A stretch of 10,929 nt of DNA from Eubacteriales Family XIII. Incertae Sedis bacterium (GCA_031278255.1 JAITKU010000086.1:1-10929), one strand, 5' to 3'. Shown: positions 1 through 6,875, numbered from the stretch's first letter. A program made the numbers and translations. Notes: generated by a model from the sequence alone, not told the origin.

Positions 1-120
1 AACATCCAGATGACGATCGAGCTGATCACGCCGATCGCGATCGAGGAGGGTCTGCGCTTCGCCATTCGCGAGGGCGGCCGGACCGTGGGCGCGGGCGTCG
101 TGGCGTCGATATTGGAATAG
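1..120 (+). CDS. tuf: Elongation factor Tu, C-terminal end (partial, 5' end outside window)
   Basis: The first 39 codons, read in frame 1 to a TAG stop, encode the end of beta-barrel domain 3 of EF-Tu. The diagnostic stretches are MTIELITPIAIEEGLRFAIREG, shown here as its parts MTIELITPIAIEEG and LRFAIREGGRTVGAGVV, followed by a short ILE tail. EF-Tu is the cytoplasmic GTPase that carries aminoacyl-tRNA to the ribosomal A site. Its GTPase domain lies upstream of the window. In many Firmicutes tuf closes the rpsL-rpsG-fusA-tuf operon, and the terminator at 181-217 fits an operon end here. The assignment rests on 39 residues, but this tail is among the most conserved in bacteria. Confidence 0.95.
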   Translation, partial: NIQMTIELITPIAIEEGLRFAIREGGRTVGAGVVASILE

Positions 121-180
121 GTGCGAAATATCGCAGGATCGCCGGATTTTGAAACCGGACCGTTGACCGTTTCCATGACA

Positions 181-217
181 GCAGCAAGCGCAAGCAAGAT
201 CGCTTGTTGCTGTTTTT
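181..217 (+). terminator. Intrinsic terminator downstream of tuf
   Basis: GCAGCAAGCG (181-190) pairs with CGCTTGTTGC (201-210) as ten continuous pairs including one G-U, around a 10-nt loop. A run of five T (213-217) follows at once. An alternative fold, CAGCAA/TTGCTG plus CAAGC/GCTTG, also ends at the T-run. It lies 60 nt after the tuf stop and is on the right strand to end tuf transcription. Confidence 0.75.
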
Positions 218-225
218 GCGCCTCC

Positions 226-283
226 GCCCCCGTTTGCCGCCCTATGCGAACGGGGGCGCGGCGATCGGGGTTCGGTCCCCGTC
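226..283 (+). other. Two GC-rich hairpins in the thioesterase leader
   Basis: GCCCCCGTT (226-234) and AACGGGGGC (249-257) form a perfect 9-bp inverted repeat with a 14-nt loop. A second hairpin pairs CGGGG (266-270) with CCCCG (277-281), extendable to 263-283 with one bulged base. The second ends 10 nt before the thioesterase ATG. Neither is followed by a T-run, so they are not terminators on this strand. They may shape the leader or stabilise a processed mRNA end; no known riboswitch class is recognised. The rest of the 121-293 spacer holds only the terminator above. Confidence 0.5.
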
Positions 284-293
284 ACAGAATGCC

Positions 294-797
294 ATGAAGC
301 ATAAAATCGTAAACAAACAGAACAACAGCAGCGGTTGCGTCGTCTGCGGGGATCGCAACAAGTTCAGCATGAATACGCGCTTCTACGATCTGGAAAACGG
401 CAACGTGGTCGCGCTGTTTCACACGGAGGAATGGCACCAAAGCTATCCCGGACGGGTACACGGCGGCTTGATCGCGGCGGTTCTCGATGAGACCGTCGGG
501 CGGACGATCTGCGTTGTCGAGCCGGATACTTGGGGCGTGACCGTCACGCTCGAGATCAAGTATCGAAAGCCCGTCCCGACGGGCGCCGCGCTGCGGGCCG
601 TGGGCAGGCTCACGCGCAACACGCGCAAGCTCTTTGAGGGGAGCGGCGAGATTTTGCTGCCGGACGGGAGCGTGGCCGTCGAATGCAGGGGCAAATACAT
701 GAAGATGTACCCGCATGAGTTGGTAGATACAACCTTTCTTGATAAAGAATGGTACAGGATCGAGGATGCGGACGAGCCGACGGAATTGGAATTGTAG
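294..797 (+). CDS. PaaI-type hotdog-fold thioesterase (167 aa)
   Basis: Predicted cytoplasmic acyl-CoA thioesterase of the PaaI/hotdog superfamily; the substrate is not predictable. The core motif is HGGLIAAVLDETVGR (H56-R70), which holds the HGG turn and the D65/E66 pair on the long central helix expected for this family. The strand pattern TVTLEIKYRKPVPTG (about 83-97) is also typical. The N-terminus carries a CVVCGDRN motif (C15, C18), a CxxCG signature seen in a subset of these enzymes, which could bind metal or be structural. I chose ATG 294 because an in-frame TTG at 204 lies inside the tuf terminator and would add 30 residues unlike the family. No good Shine-Dalgarno sequence precedes 294, and no clear promoter was seen between the terminator and the gene, so expression may be low or by read-through. 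The following operon has its own promoter. Family confident, substrate unknown. Confidence 0.85.
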   Translation: MKHKIVNKQNNSSGCVVCGDRNKFSMNTRFYDLENGNVVALFHTEEWHQSYPGRVHGGLIAAVLDETVGRTICVVEPDTWGVTVTLEIKYRKPVPTGAALRAVGRLTRNTRKLFEGSGEILLPDGSVAVECRGKYMKMYPHELVDTTFLDKEWYRIEDADEPTELEL

Positions 798-935
798 GTC
801 CCGGGAACATATTTCCATTTTGTATATTTTTTGTTAAATTTTTGATTTCCCCCGGGCGAACTTTTTCCTGCCCCGCGTTTTTTCGGGCTTGCGGATTTTT
901 TGCCTCCTTTCTTTCCTCCGCCTTTTTTCTGCGTC
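798..935. other. Pyrimidine-rich, AT-rich spacer upstream of the ruv promoter
   Basis: No gene is supported here. The first part (about 808-848) is strikingly AT-rich for this genome. From 861 to 930 the plus strand is 58 pyrimidines out of 70 bases, with several runs of five to six T. No canonical GC stem directly followed by a T-run was found for the thioesterase gene. GCCC (870-873) can pair with GGGC (885-888) around a T-rich loop, but that is weak. The minus strand stays open here only because it lacks T-rich stops; its lysine/glycine-rich translation is not a credible protein. Confidence 0.5.
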
Positions 936-964
936 TGGACAAACATATGTTTGTATGGTATACT
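936..964 (+). promoter_or_regulatory. Sigma-A-type promoter of the ruvCAB operon
   Basis: The -35 element is TGGACA (936-941, five of six to TTGACA). The spacer is exactly 17 bp and the -10 is TATACT (959-964), preceded by TG at 956-957, which makes an extended -10. The expected transcription start is 970-972, practically on the A of the ruvC ATG at 972. No competing promoter of this quality was seen elsewhere in the left half of the window. Confidence 0.8.
939..954. promoter_or_regulatory. Probable LexA (SOS) operator within the ruvC promoter
   Basis: ACAAACATATGTTTGT is a perfect 16-bp palindrome that fills much of the spacer between -35 and -10 and overlaps the end of the -35. Its core AACATATGTT matches the Gram-positive LexA box consensus CGAACRNRYGTTYC. 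The inner 14-mer CAAACATATGTTTG differs from that consensus at two positions, the G at position 2 and the terminal C. A repressor bound here would block RNA polymerase. LexA control of ruv genes is established in Bacillus and E. coli; that LexA binds here is inference. Confidence 0.7.
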
Positions 965-971
965 GACATAC

Positions 972-1472
972 ATGAAGATACTGGGGATCGATCCGGGCTA
1001 CGCGATTTTGGGCTACGGGATCGTTGAGATGCGGGAGAGCCGCTTTTCGCTGTGCGATTACGGCGCGCTTACGACGGCCGCCGGCACGGCGCTTCCCGAC
1101 AGGCTGAAGTCCCTCTACGCGGCGTTGATGGAGATCATCGCGCGGCACGAGCCGGACGCGGCCTCCGTTGAGGAGCTTTTTTTCAACAGCAACGCCAAGA
1201 CCGCGCTGCTCGTCGGGCAGGCGCGGGGCGCCGCGTTGCTCGCCTGCGTCAATTCGGGGCTCAGGATATACGAATACACGCCGCTGCAGATCAAGCAGGG
1301 CTTGACCGGCTACGGCCGCGCGGACAAGACGCAGATGCAGGCGATGGTGCGGACGATACTGCACCTGGACGAAACGCCGAGGCCCGACGACGCCGCCGAC
1401 GCGCTGGCCGCCGCGATCTGCCACGGCCATTCCGCCGCTTATCGCGCGCGCATGGAGGGTTTCGCGAAATGA
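972..1472 (+). CDS. ruvC: RuvC Holliday junction endonuclease (166 aa)
   Basis: RuvC is the Mg-dependent dimeric resolvase that nicks Holliday junctions made by recombination repair, acting with RuvAB. The product starts MKILGIDPGYAILGYG, with catalytic D7 in the IDPG motif. The second acidic residue is E67 in SVEELFF, and the last two are D140 and D143 in DDAADALAAAI. The full RNase H-like acidic tetrad is thus present, and 166 residues is the usual length. The next in-frame Met (M20) would remove D7, so ATG 972 must be the start. There is no Shine-Dalgarno before it, and the promoter predicts transcription starting at about 971, implying a leaderless message. The gene overlaps ruvA by four bases (ATGA), and the ruvA ribosome binding site lies inside its 3' end. 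Probably SOS-regulated through the palindrome at 939-954. Confidence 0.97.
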   Translation: MKILGIDPGYAILGYGIVEMRESRFSLCDYGALTTAAGTALPDRLKSLYAALMEIIARHEPDAASVEELFFNSNAKTALLVGQARGAALLACVNSGLRIYEYTPLQIKQGLTGYGRADKTQMQAMVRTILHLDETPRPDDAADALAAAICHGHSAAYRARMEGFAK

Positions 1473-2074
1473 TTTACCGCATTCGGGGTGCGCTTTTGGC
1501 AAAGCTTGACGGCCGCGTGGTGATAGAGGCCGGCGGTATCGGTTACGAGATTTCCGTTCCCGACAACTGCGAGGTGTACGGATGCCGGGAGGGAGAGGAG
1601 GTCATGGTGTACACGGCCATGATCGTCAAGGAGGATGATGTAAGCCTCTGCGGTTTTTCCGACAGGGCCTCTCTTTCTTTGTTTCGCAAGCTGCTCACCG
1701 TCGGCGGCGTGGGCGCAAAGGCGGCCATGTCCGTGCTGTCCGCCATGCCGCTGCCCGAACTCAAAAAAGCGATCGTGTTCGGCGACGCGGTCATGCTGAC
1801 GCGCGCGAACGGTATAGGCAAGAAATCCGCGGAACGCATCATCTTGGAACTCAAGGACAAAGTGGAACTGTATGCCGAACCCGGCGCCGCGGCGGGCGCG
1901 CGGCTTTCCTCGGAGGTGGGCGCCGCGGCCGCGGACGATCCGCGCGCCGAGGCCGCGGAAGCGCTCATCGGTCTCGGCTATTCGCGGGCGGAGGCTTTCT
2001 CCGCGGTCGCGGGCGTGCCGGAGGACGGGCTGGGCGTGGAGGCATATATCAAACAGGCGTTGAAACGCGTATAG
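1469..2074 (+). CDS. ruvA: RuvA Holliday junction branch migration DNA-binding subunit (201 aa)
   Basis: RuvA binds the four-way junction as a tetramer and loads two RuvB motor rings. Domain I (about 1-64) is an OB fold starting MIYRIRGALLAKLDGRVVIE. It carries the acidic pin E55/D56 in VKEDDVSL, at the same positions as in E. coli. Domain II holds two helix-hairpin-helix motifs, VGGVGAKAAM (78-87) and ANGIGKKSAE (113-122). An Ala-rich flexible linker (about 137-157) leads to the C-terminal domain III (about 158-201; AEALIGLGYSRAEA), which contacts RuvB. GGAGGG at 1454-1459, inside ruvC, sits 9 nt before the ATG, and the ATGA overlap suggests translational coupling. Length is normal and nothing is missing. 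Confidence 0.97.
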   Translation: MIYRIRGALLAKLDGRVVIEAGGIGYEISVPDNCEVYGCREGEEVMVYTAMIVKEDDVSLCGFSDRASLSLFRKLLTVGGVGAKAAMSVLSAMPLPELKKAIVFGDAVMLTRANGIGKKSAERIILELKDKVELYAEPGAAAGARLSSEVGAAAADDPRAEAAEALIGLGYSRAEAFSAVAGVPEDGLGVEAYIKQALKRV

Positions 2075-2110
2075 CGCGGCGGCCGCGCGTCCGTTCGCAG
2101 AGATAGGCGC

Positions 2111-3169
2111 ATGAAGGATTACAAAGACAGGATCATGACGGGTGAACGCCTCGATTCGGACGAGGCTTTCGCGGAAACGAGTTTGAGACCCAAGCGGCTC
2201 GACGCGTACATCGGCCAGAAGAACGTGACGGACAACCTGAGGGTGTTCATCGATGCCGCGCGGATGCGGGACGAGCCGCTGGATCACGTGCTTTTCTACG
2301 GGCCGCCCGGCCTCGGAAAGACGACGCTCGCGGGTATTATCGCGAACGAACTCGGTGTGGAATTGCGCATTACCTCAGGCCCCGCCATAGAGCGGGCCGG
2401 CGATTTGGCCGCCCTGCTCACGAACCTGAACGACAGGGATGTACTCTTCATCGATGAGATACACAGGCTGAACCGTTCCGTCGAGGAGGTGTTGTATTCC
2501 GCGATGGAGGACTACGCGATCGATATCATCATCGGCAAGGGTCCGTCCGCGCGCTCCATAAGGATCGACCTCGGCAAGTTCACCCTGATCGGCGCCACCA
2601 CGCGGGCCGGCTCGCTCTCGGCGCCCCTGCGCGATCGCTTCGGCGTTATCAGCAAGTTTGAGATGTACCGCGCGGACGAACTCAAGCGGATCATCGGGCG
2701 TTCGGCCGAACTCTTGCGCGTCGCGATAGACGAGCGCTCGCAGACCGAACTGGCGCTGCGCTCGCGCGGCACGCCTCGGGTGGCGAACCGGCTCCTGAAG
2801 CGCGTGCGGGATTTCTGTCAGGTGCGCGGCAGCGGCCGGATCGACATCGAGATTACGCGGCATACCTTGGATTCCCTCGGTATCGACGAGAAAGGACTGG
2901 AGGGGCTGGACAGGGATATCCTGCGGCTGATCATCGAACGCTTTGACGGGGGTCCGGTCGGTATCGATACGATTGCCGCCGCCATAGGCGAGGAGCGCGT
3001 CACCATAGAGGACGTGTATGAGCCTTACCTGATGCAGGTGGGTTATCTGCACCGGACGCAAAAGGGACGCGTCGTATCGAGGGACGCGTATGCGCACCTC
3101 GGGCTGAAAGCGCCGGACTTGCCGGAAAACCCGCAAATTTCAATATTTGAGGAGGAATCTTCGCAATGA
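2111..3169 (+). CDS. ruvB: RuvB Holliday junction branch migration ATPase (352 aa)
   Basis: RuvB is the AAA+ hexameric motor that drives branch migration. Visible motifs are Walker A GPPGLGKT (64-71), Walker B VLFIDEIHR (111-119; D115, E116), sensor 1 GATTRAG (161-167), the arginine finger in LRDRF (R174) and sensor 2 GTPRVANRLL (220-229). The C-terminal winged helix (about 265-330) contains GPVGIDTIAAAIGEE and ends near YLHRTQKGR. A 36-nt gap separates it from ruvA and the ribosome binding site is weak. The ATG at 2135 (M9), which would give 344 residues, is a possible alternative start, because many RuvB proteins begin close to that point. The stop overlaps the next start as ATGA. The C-terminal tail after about residue 333 is variable in the family. 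Confidence 0.97.
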   Translation: MKDYKDRIMTGERLDSDEAFAETSLRPKRLDAYIGQKNVTDNLRVFIDAARMRDEPLDHVLFYGPPGLGKTTLAGIIANELGVELRITSGPAIERAGDLAALLTNLNDRDVLFIDEIHRLNRSVEEVLYSAMEDYAIDIIIGKGPSARSIRIDLGKFTLIGATTRAGSLSAPLRDRFGVISKFEMYRADELKRIIGRSAELLRVAIDERSQTELALRSRGTPRVANRLLKRVRDFCQVRGSGRIDIEITRHTLDSLGIDEKGLEGLDRDILRLIIERFDGGPVGIDTIAAAIGEERVTIEDVYEPYLMQVGYLHRTQKGRVVSRDAYAHLGLKAPDLPENPQISIFEEESSQ

Positions 3170-4566
3170 AAAAGCCCCGGGCTTTGAAACGGATGATCCT
3201 TGCGGTCCGTCTCGCGGCGCTCGCCTTTTTCCTCGCGCCCGCTGCGGGCTTCGCCGCGGACGGGACGGAAGCGAGCCTGCGCATAGGTTTGGCCTACGGC
3301 GCGAACGCGCCCTCTTCCTGTGAGATCGCGTCCGCAAGCGGCTTTATCTTGGCCGTGCCCACGGCGGACGGCTTTCTTGCGGGTATGCCCCTGCCCGCTT
3401 ATACGCGCTTGACCGTTTCCGCGAGCGGCGGGCGCACGATGTTGCACGCGGACGGCGGCGTACTCGTTTCGGACGATATCGGCGCCGAGACCTGCGTTCT
3501 CTCCCATGATTACGCGTCCTCCGCCCCGATCCTGTACGAGGGCGTCCCCTACAGGGGCGGCTTATCGTTTCGGCCCAATGCCAACAATACCTTTAACGTG
3601 ATCAACCGGCTCGGCGTCGAGGAATATCTGTACGGCGTCTTGAATTCGGAAATGGGATACAAGAATCCCCCGGAGGCTTTGAAAGCGCAGGCGGTGGCCG
3701 CGAGAAGCTACACGATGTGCAATCTGAACACGCACGCGGACGACGGCTTTGATCTCTGCGCGGGCGCGCATTGTCAGGTGTACAAGGGTTACGCCGACGA
3801 GTACGCCGAAACCTGCGCCGCCGTGGACGGCACGGCCGGTTTGCTGCTGTATCACAGCGGCGTGCCCGTAAGCGGCAATTATTTCAAGAACAGCGGCGGA
3901 CACACGCAGAACGCGGAGGATGTTTGGACCGCGGCGGAAGCCTATCTGCGCGGCGTTCCGGACGCGTATTCGCCCCCCTATACGTGGGGCTGGCAGCTTT
4001 CGTTCCGCGAGCTGCGCGCGCTGCTGACGGCGGCGGGCGAGGAGGATCCGGGCGAGGTTGCCGCCGTTTTCGTGAGCGAGCGGAACGCGAGCGGAAATGT
4101 GAACGCCGTAACGATCATCGGCGGCAAGGGGACCGTCGTTTTGGAGAAGAACCGCATCCGCACGGTTCTCGGCGCGTCGAACGTCAAATCGCTGCGCTTC
4201 ACGTTCGGCGGCGCGCTTCCCGCGTTGCCGCAGACGCCCGCGATCCGGGCCGTGGGCGCGGACGGCGCCGGCCCGCTTGCGAGCGGGGCCTACGTCCTCT
4301 CCGCGGACGGATTCGGCGTCTTGGAAACGGAGGATGCGTTCATAGAGGGCGCGTCCGGACGCGTGCGGGCCTCGGAACGCGCGGACGCGGCGGGCGGCGG
4401 ACAGGCGAAAGACGAACCCGTAACGGGCGACAGCGTTACGTTCACCGGCAGCGGCTACGGTCACGGCGTGGGTCTGCCGCAGGACAGCGCCATAGAAATG
4501 GCCAACCGGGGCTATGATTTCAGGCGGATTTTGATGCAGTATTTCACGGACATACAGATCGGATAA
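3166..4566 (+). CDS. Secreted SpoIID/LytB-domain protein, predicted peptidoglycan lytic transglycosylase (466 aa)
   Basis: An N-terminal signal peptide is clear: KKPRALKR, a hydrophobic core (about 11-27), then an AAGFA-ADG cleavage-like site near residue 30. The SpoIID core follows (about 125-345), with EEYLYGVLNSEM. E162 aligns with the catalytic Glu of SpoIID, which cleaves glycan strands stripped of stem peptides during engulfment. Further motifs are ALKAQAVAARSY (171-182), the paired cysteines in DLCAGAHCQVYKG (C198, C203; zinc-linked in studied clostridial homologues) and SGGHTQNAEDVW (243-254). The domain closes with GSGYGHGVGLPQ (428-439). At 466 residues it is longer than B. subtilis SpoIID, partly through a Gly/Ala/Asp-rich insert (about 350-420). 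AGGAGG (3150-3155) lies 10 nt before the ATG, which overlaps the ruvB stop. Because the classical spoIID usually sits elsewhere, near murA, this ruv-linked copy may be a paralogue, so no symbol is given. Confidence 0.88.
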   Translation: MKKPRALKRMILAVRLAALAFFLAPAAGFAADGTEASLRIGLAYGANAPSSCEIASASGFILAVPTADGFLAGMPLPAYTRLTVSASGGRTMLHADGGVLVSDDIGAETCVLSHDYASSAPILYEGVPYRGGLSFRPNANNTFNVINRLGVEEYLYGVLNSEMGYKNPPEALKAQAVAARSYTMCNLNTHADDGFDLCAGAHCQVYKGYADEYAETCAAVDGTAGLLLYHSGVPVSGNYFKNSGGHTQNAEDVWTAAEAYLRGVPDAYSPPYTWGWQLSFRELRALLTAAGEEDPGEVAAVFVSERNASGNVNAVTIIGGKGTVVLEKNRIRTVLGASNVKSLRFTFGGALPALPQTPAIRAVGADGAGPLASGAYVLSADGFGVLETEDAFIEGASGRVRASERADAAGGGQAKDEPVTGDSVTFTGSGYGHGVGLPQDSAIEMANRGYDFRRILMQYFTDIQIG

Positions 4567-4570
4567 TAAA

Positions 4571-5635
4571 ATGCTTTTGCGGGAATTCGATTACGCGCTT
4601 CCGGCGGAGTTGATCGCGCGCTATCCGGCGGACAGGCGCGACGCCTCGCGCCTCATGGTGCTGCACCGCGATACGGGCCGCATCGAACACCGCCGCTTTT
4701 ATGATATCGTTTCGTATCTGCGGGCCGGCGATTGTCTGGTACTCAACGATTCCAAGGTGTTGCCCGCGCGGCTTTTCGGGCTTCGCGAGCGGCCCGGGGC
4801 GGGCGGCGCGGGGGTTCGCGTGGAGTGCCTGCTCGTCAGGTGTCTGCGGGACGATATCTGGGAAATCATGGCGCGGCCGGGGAAGCGCCTGCGGCGCGGG
4901 GATCCGATACGCTTCACGGAGAACGGCGATTTTGCGGCGGAGATATCGGAACGTCTCGCGGACGGGCTGTTCGTCGCGAGCTTTCGCTACACGGGGGATT
5001 TCATGGAACGCCTGTCCGCCGTCGGCGGGATGCCGCTTCCGCCCTATATCGGAAGAGAGTCCGACGAGACGGACAAAACGCGCTACCAGACGGTGTATGC
5101 GCGCGCGTGGGGTTCCGTCGCGGCGCCCACGGCGGGTCTGCACTTCACGGAGGAGTTGCTTCGCGCCGCGGAAGAAGCGGGCGTGCGCACGGCGCGCCTG
5201 ACCTTGCATGTCGGCCCGGGCACGTTTCGGTCCGTGAAAACGGAACGCATAGAGGACCACGTCATGCATCCGGAGGCATACGGGATCGACGCGCTCTGCG
5301 CCGCGCGCATCAATGAGACGATCGCGGAAAGGGGCCGCGTCGTCTGCGTCGGGACGACCTCCGCGCGCTGTCTGGAGAGCGCGGCTTTCCCTTGCCCCGC
5401 GGCGGGCGCTTACCGAGTCGCGGCGGGCGACGGCAGCACGAATATCTTCATATATCCGGGCTACGCTTTCAAATGCACGGACGCCCTGCTCACGAATTTT
5501 CATCTGCCGCGGTCCACGCTGCTCATGCTCGTTTCGGCTTTCTGCGGCAGGGAGACCGTGTTGCGCGCCTATGGGGAGGCCGTCAAAGCGGGCTACAGGT
5601 TTTTCAGTTACGGCGACGCGATGCTCATCGTGTAA
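4571..5635 (+). CDS. queA: QueA, S-adenosylmethionine:tRNA ribosyltransferase-isomerase (354 aa)
   Basis: QueA transfers and isomerises the ribose of SAM onto 7-aminomethyl-7-deazaguanine at the wobble base of GUN-anticodon tRNAs, giving epoxyqueuosine. Motifs in order are LVLNDSKVLPARL (56-68), GSVAAPTAGLHFT (181-193), HVGPGTFRSV (213-222), VGTTSARCLES (260-270), TNFHLPRSTLLMLVSAF (308-324) and the terminal YRFFSYGDAMLI (342-353). Length and order are normal for the family. It starts 4 nt after the preceding stop with only a weak GGAT-type ribosome binding site, so it is probably translated by coupling within the operon. In many Clostridia tgt, the preceding enzyme of the pathway, follows queA. 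Here it does not, and an aminotransferase gene follows instead. Confidence 0.96.
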   Translation: MLLREFDYALPAELIARYPADRRDASRLMVLHRDTGRIEHRRFYDIVSYLRAGDCLVLNDSKVLPARLFGLRERPGAGGAGVRVECLLVRCLRDDIWEIMARPGKRLRRGDPIRFTENGDFAAEISERLADGLFVASFRYTGDFMERLSAVGGMPLPPYIGRESDETDKTRYQTVYARAWGSVAAPTAGLHFTEELLRAAEEAGVRTARLTLHVGPGTFRSVKTERIEDHVMHPEAYGIDALCAARINETIAERGRVVCVGTTSARCLESAAFPCPAAGAYRVAAGDGSTNIFIYPGYAFKCTDALLTNFHLPRSTLLMLVSAFCGRETVLRAYGEAVKAGYRFFSYGDAMLIV

Positions 5636-5665
5636 CGCAAAAGGCTTGCCGAAAGGAGTTGGACG

Positions 5666-6856
5666 ATGATTTCCGATAAGATGCTTGCGCTTGCGCAGAG
5701 CAACAGCGCGATCCGCGCCATGTTCGAGGAGGGAAACAGGCTGGCCGCCCTGCACGGCCGCGAGAATGTTTTCGATTTCAGTTTGGGGAATCCGAACTTC
5801 CCGGCGCCGGAGGCGGTGCGCAGGGCGATCATCGAGGTGATCGAGGGCGAGGACCCAAGGCTCGTACACGGCTACATGAGCAACGCCGGCTACGCGGATG
5901 TGCGCGGCGCCGTGGCCGCGTCGTTGAACGACCGCTTCAAAACCTCGTTCGGCGCGGACAACATCATCATGTCCGCCGGCGCGGCGGGCGGTCTGAACGC
6001 GGTTTTAAAGACCCTGCTGAATCCCGGGGATGAGGTGGTCGCGTTTGCGCCCTATTTTGTGGAATACGGAAATTACGTCGCGAACTACGACGGGAAACTC
6101 GTCGTCGTGCCGCCGAACACGGAGGATTTCCTGCCGGACCCGCGGCGGCTGGAAGCGGCCCTGACGCCGCGGACAAAGGCCCTTATCGTCAACTCGCCGA
6201 ACAACCCCACGGGCGTCGTGTATTCCGCGGAAACGATCGCGCGGATCGCGGCGGTCCTCGAGGCCAAGCAGCGCGCATACAAAACGAGCATCTACATCCT
6301 GTCGGACGAACCCTATCGCGAACTCGCCTACGACGGCGTTCAGGTTCCGTATATTACAAAATTTTACTCAAATACCATTGTATGCTATTCATGGTCGAAG
6401 TCGCTCTCCCTGCCCGGCGAGCGTATCGGCTACATCGTCATACCGGACGCGGCAGACGCGTACGCGCTCGTCTTTGAGGCCGCCTGTATCGCCACGCGCG
6501 TACTCGGTTTCGTCAACGCGCCCTCCCTGCTGCAGCGCGTCGCGGCCAAATGCCTCGGCGCGGAGACGGACCTCGCGGCCTATGATCGAAACAGAAAACG
6601 CCTCTACGAGGGACTCAGGGCCCTCGGCTTTGCCTGCGTCTTTCCGCAGGGCGCCTTTTATCTGTGGATGAAGAGTCCCGTGCAAGACGCCGCTTTTGTC
6701 GAGGCCGCGAAGCGGCACAATATCCTCGTCGTTCCCGGCGCCTCGTTCGGCTGTCCGGGCTACGTGCGTCTCGCCTACTGCGTTTCGGAGGATACGATCG
6801 AGCGTTCGCTGCCGGCTTTCGCGCGGCTCGCGGCGGAGTGCGTCGCGAAAGCGTAG
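5666..6856 (+). CDS. Class I/II PLP-dependent aminotransferase (396 aa)
   Basis: Fold-type I aminotransferase of the aspartate aminotransferase superfamily; cytoplasmic. PLP-site residues are visible: N180 in NSPNNPTG, D214 and Y217 in SDEPYREL, the Schiff-base lysine K245 in SWSKSLSLPGERIGY, and R368 in GYVRLAYC, which binds the substrate alpha-carboxylate. The N-terminus has FSLGNPNFPAP (38-48), the substrate-gate region. AAAGGAG (5652-5658) sits 7 nt before the ATG, giving a firm start. The gene follows queA by 30 nt with no terminator between, so it is probably the last gene of the ruv operon. The amino donor and keto acid cannot be assigned; aspartate or aromatic substrates are common for such enzymes in Clostridia. 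A short stretch before K245 (about 6345-6392) uses AT-rich codons unlike the rest of the gene. Confidence 0.92.
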   Translation: MISDKMLALAQSNSAIRAMFEEGNRLAALHGRENVFDFSLGNPNFPAPEAVRRAIIEVIEGEDPRLVHGYMSNAGYADVRGAVAASLNDRFKTSFGADNIIMSAGAAGGLNAVLKTLLNPGDEVVAFAPYFVEYGNYVANYDGKLVVVPPNTEDFLPDPRRLEAALTPRTKALIVNSPNNPTGVVYSAETIARIAAVLEAKQRAYKTSIYILSDEPYRELAYDGVQVPYITKFYSNTIVCYSWSKSLSLPGERIGYIVIPDAADAYALVFEAACIATRVLGFVNAPSLLQRVAAKCLGAETDLAAYDRNRKRLYEGLRALGFACVFPQGAFYLWMKSPVQDAAFVEAAKRHNILVVPGASFGCPGYVRLAYCVSEDTIERSLPAFARLAAECVAKA

Positions 6857-6875
6857 CCCTTTCACGCGCGGTCGC

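Noticed and set aside
266..283. tRNA T-arm-like sequence (GGGGTTCGGTCCCC)
   Set aside because: The loop is 6 nt rather than 7 and, in a 7-nt register, the stem breaks. No acceptor, D or anticodon arms are present around it.
204..293. Extended start (TTG at 204) for the thioesterase
   Set aside because: The codon lies inside the tuf terminator hairpin, and the extra 30 residues resemble nothing in the family. The family-like sequence starts at ATG 294.
443..973. Minus-strand lysine-rich open frame over the 798-971 spacer
   Set aside because: It arises from the pyrimidine-rich plus strand; low-complexity K/G/S sequence, partly antisense to the thioesterase, no ribosome binding site.
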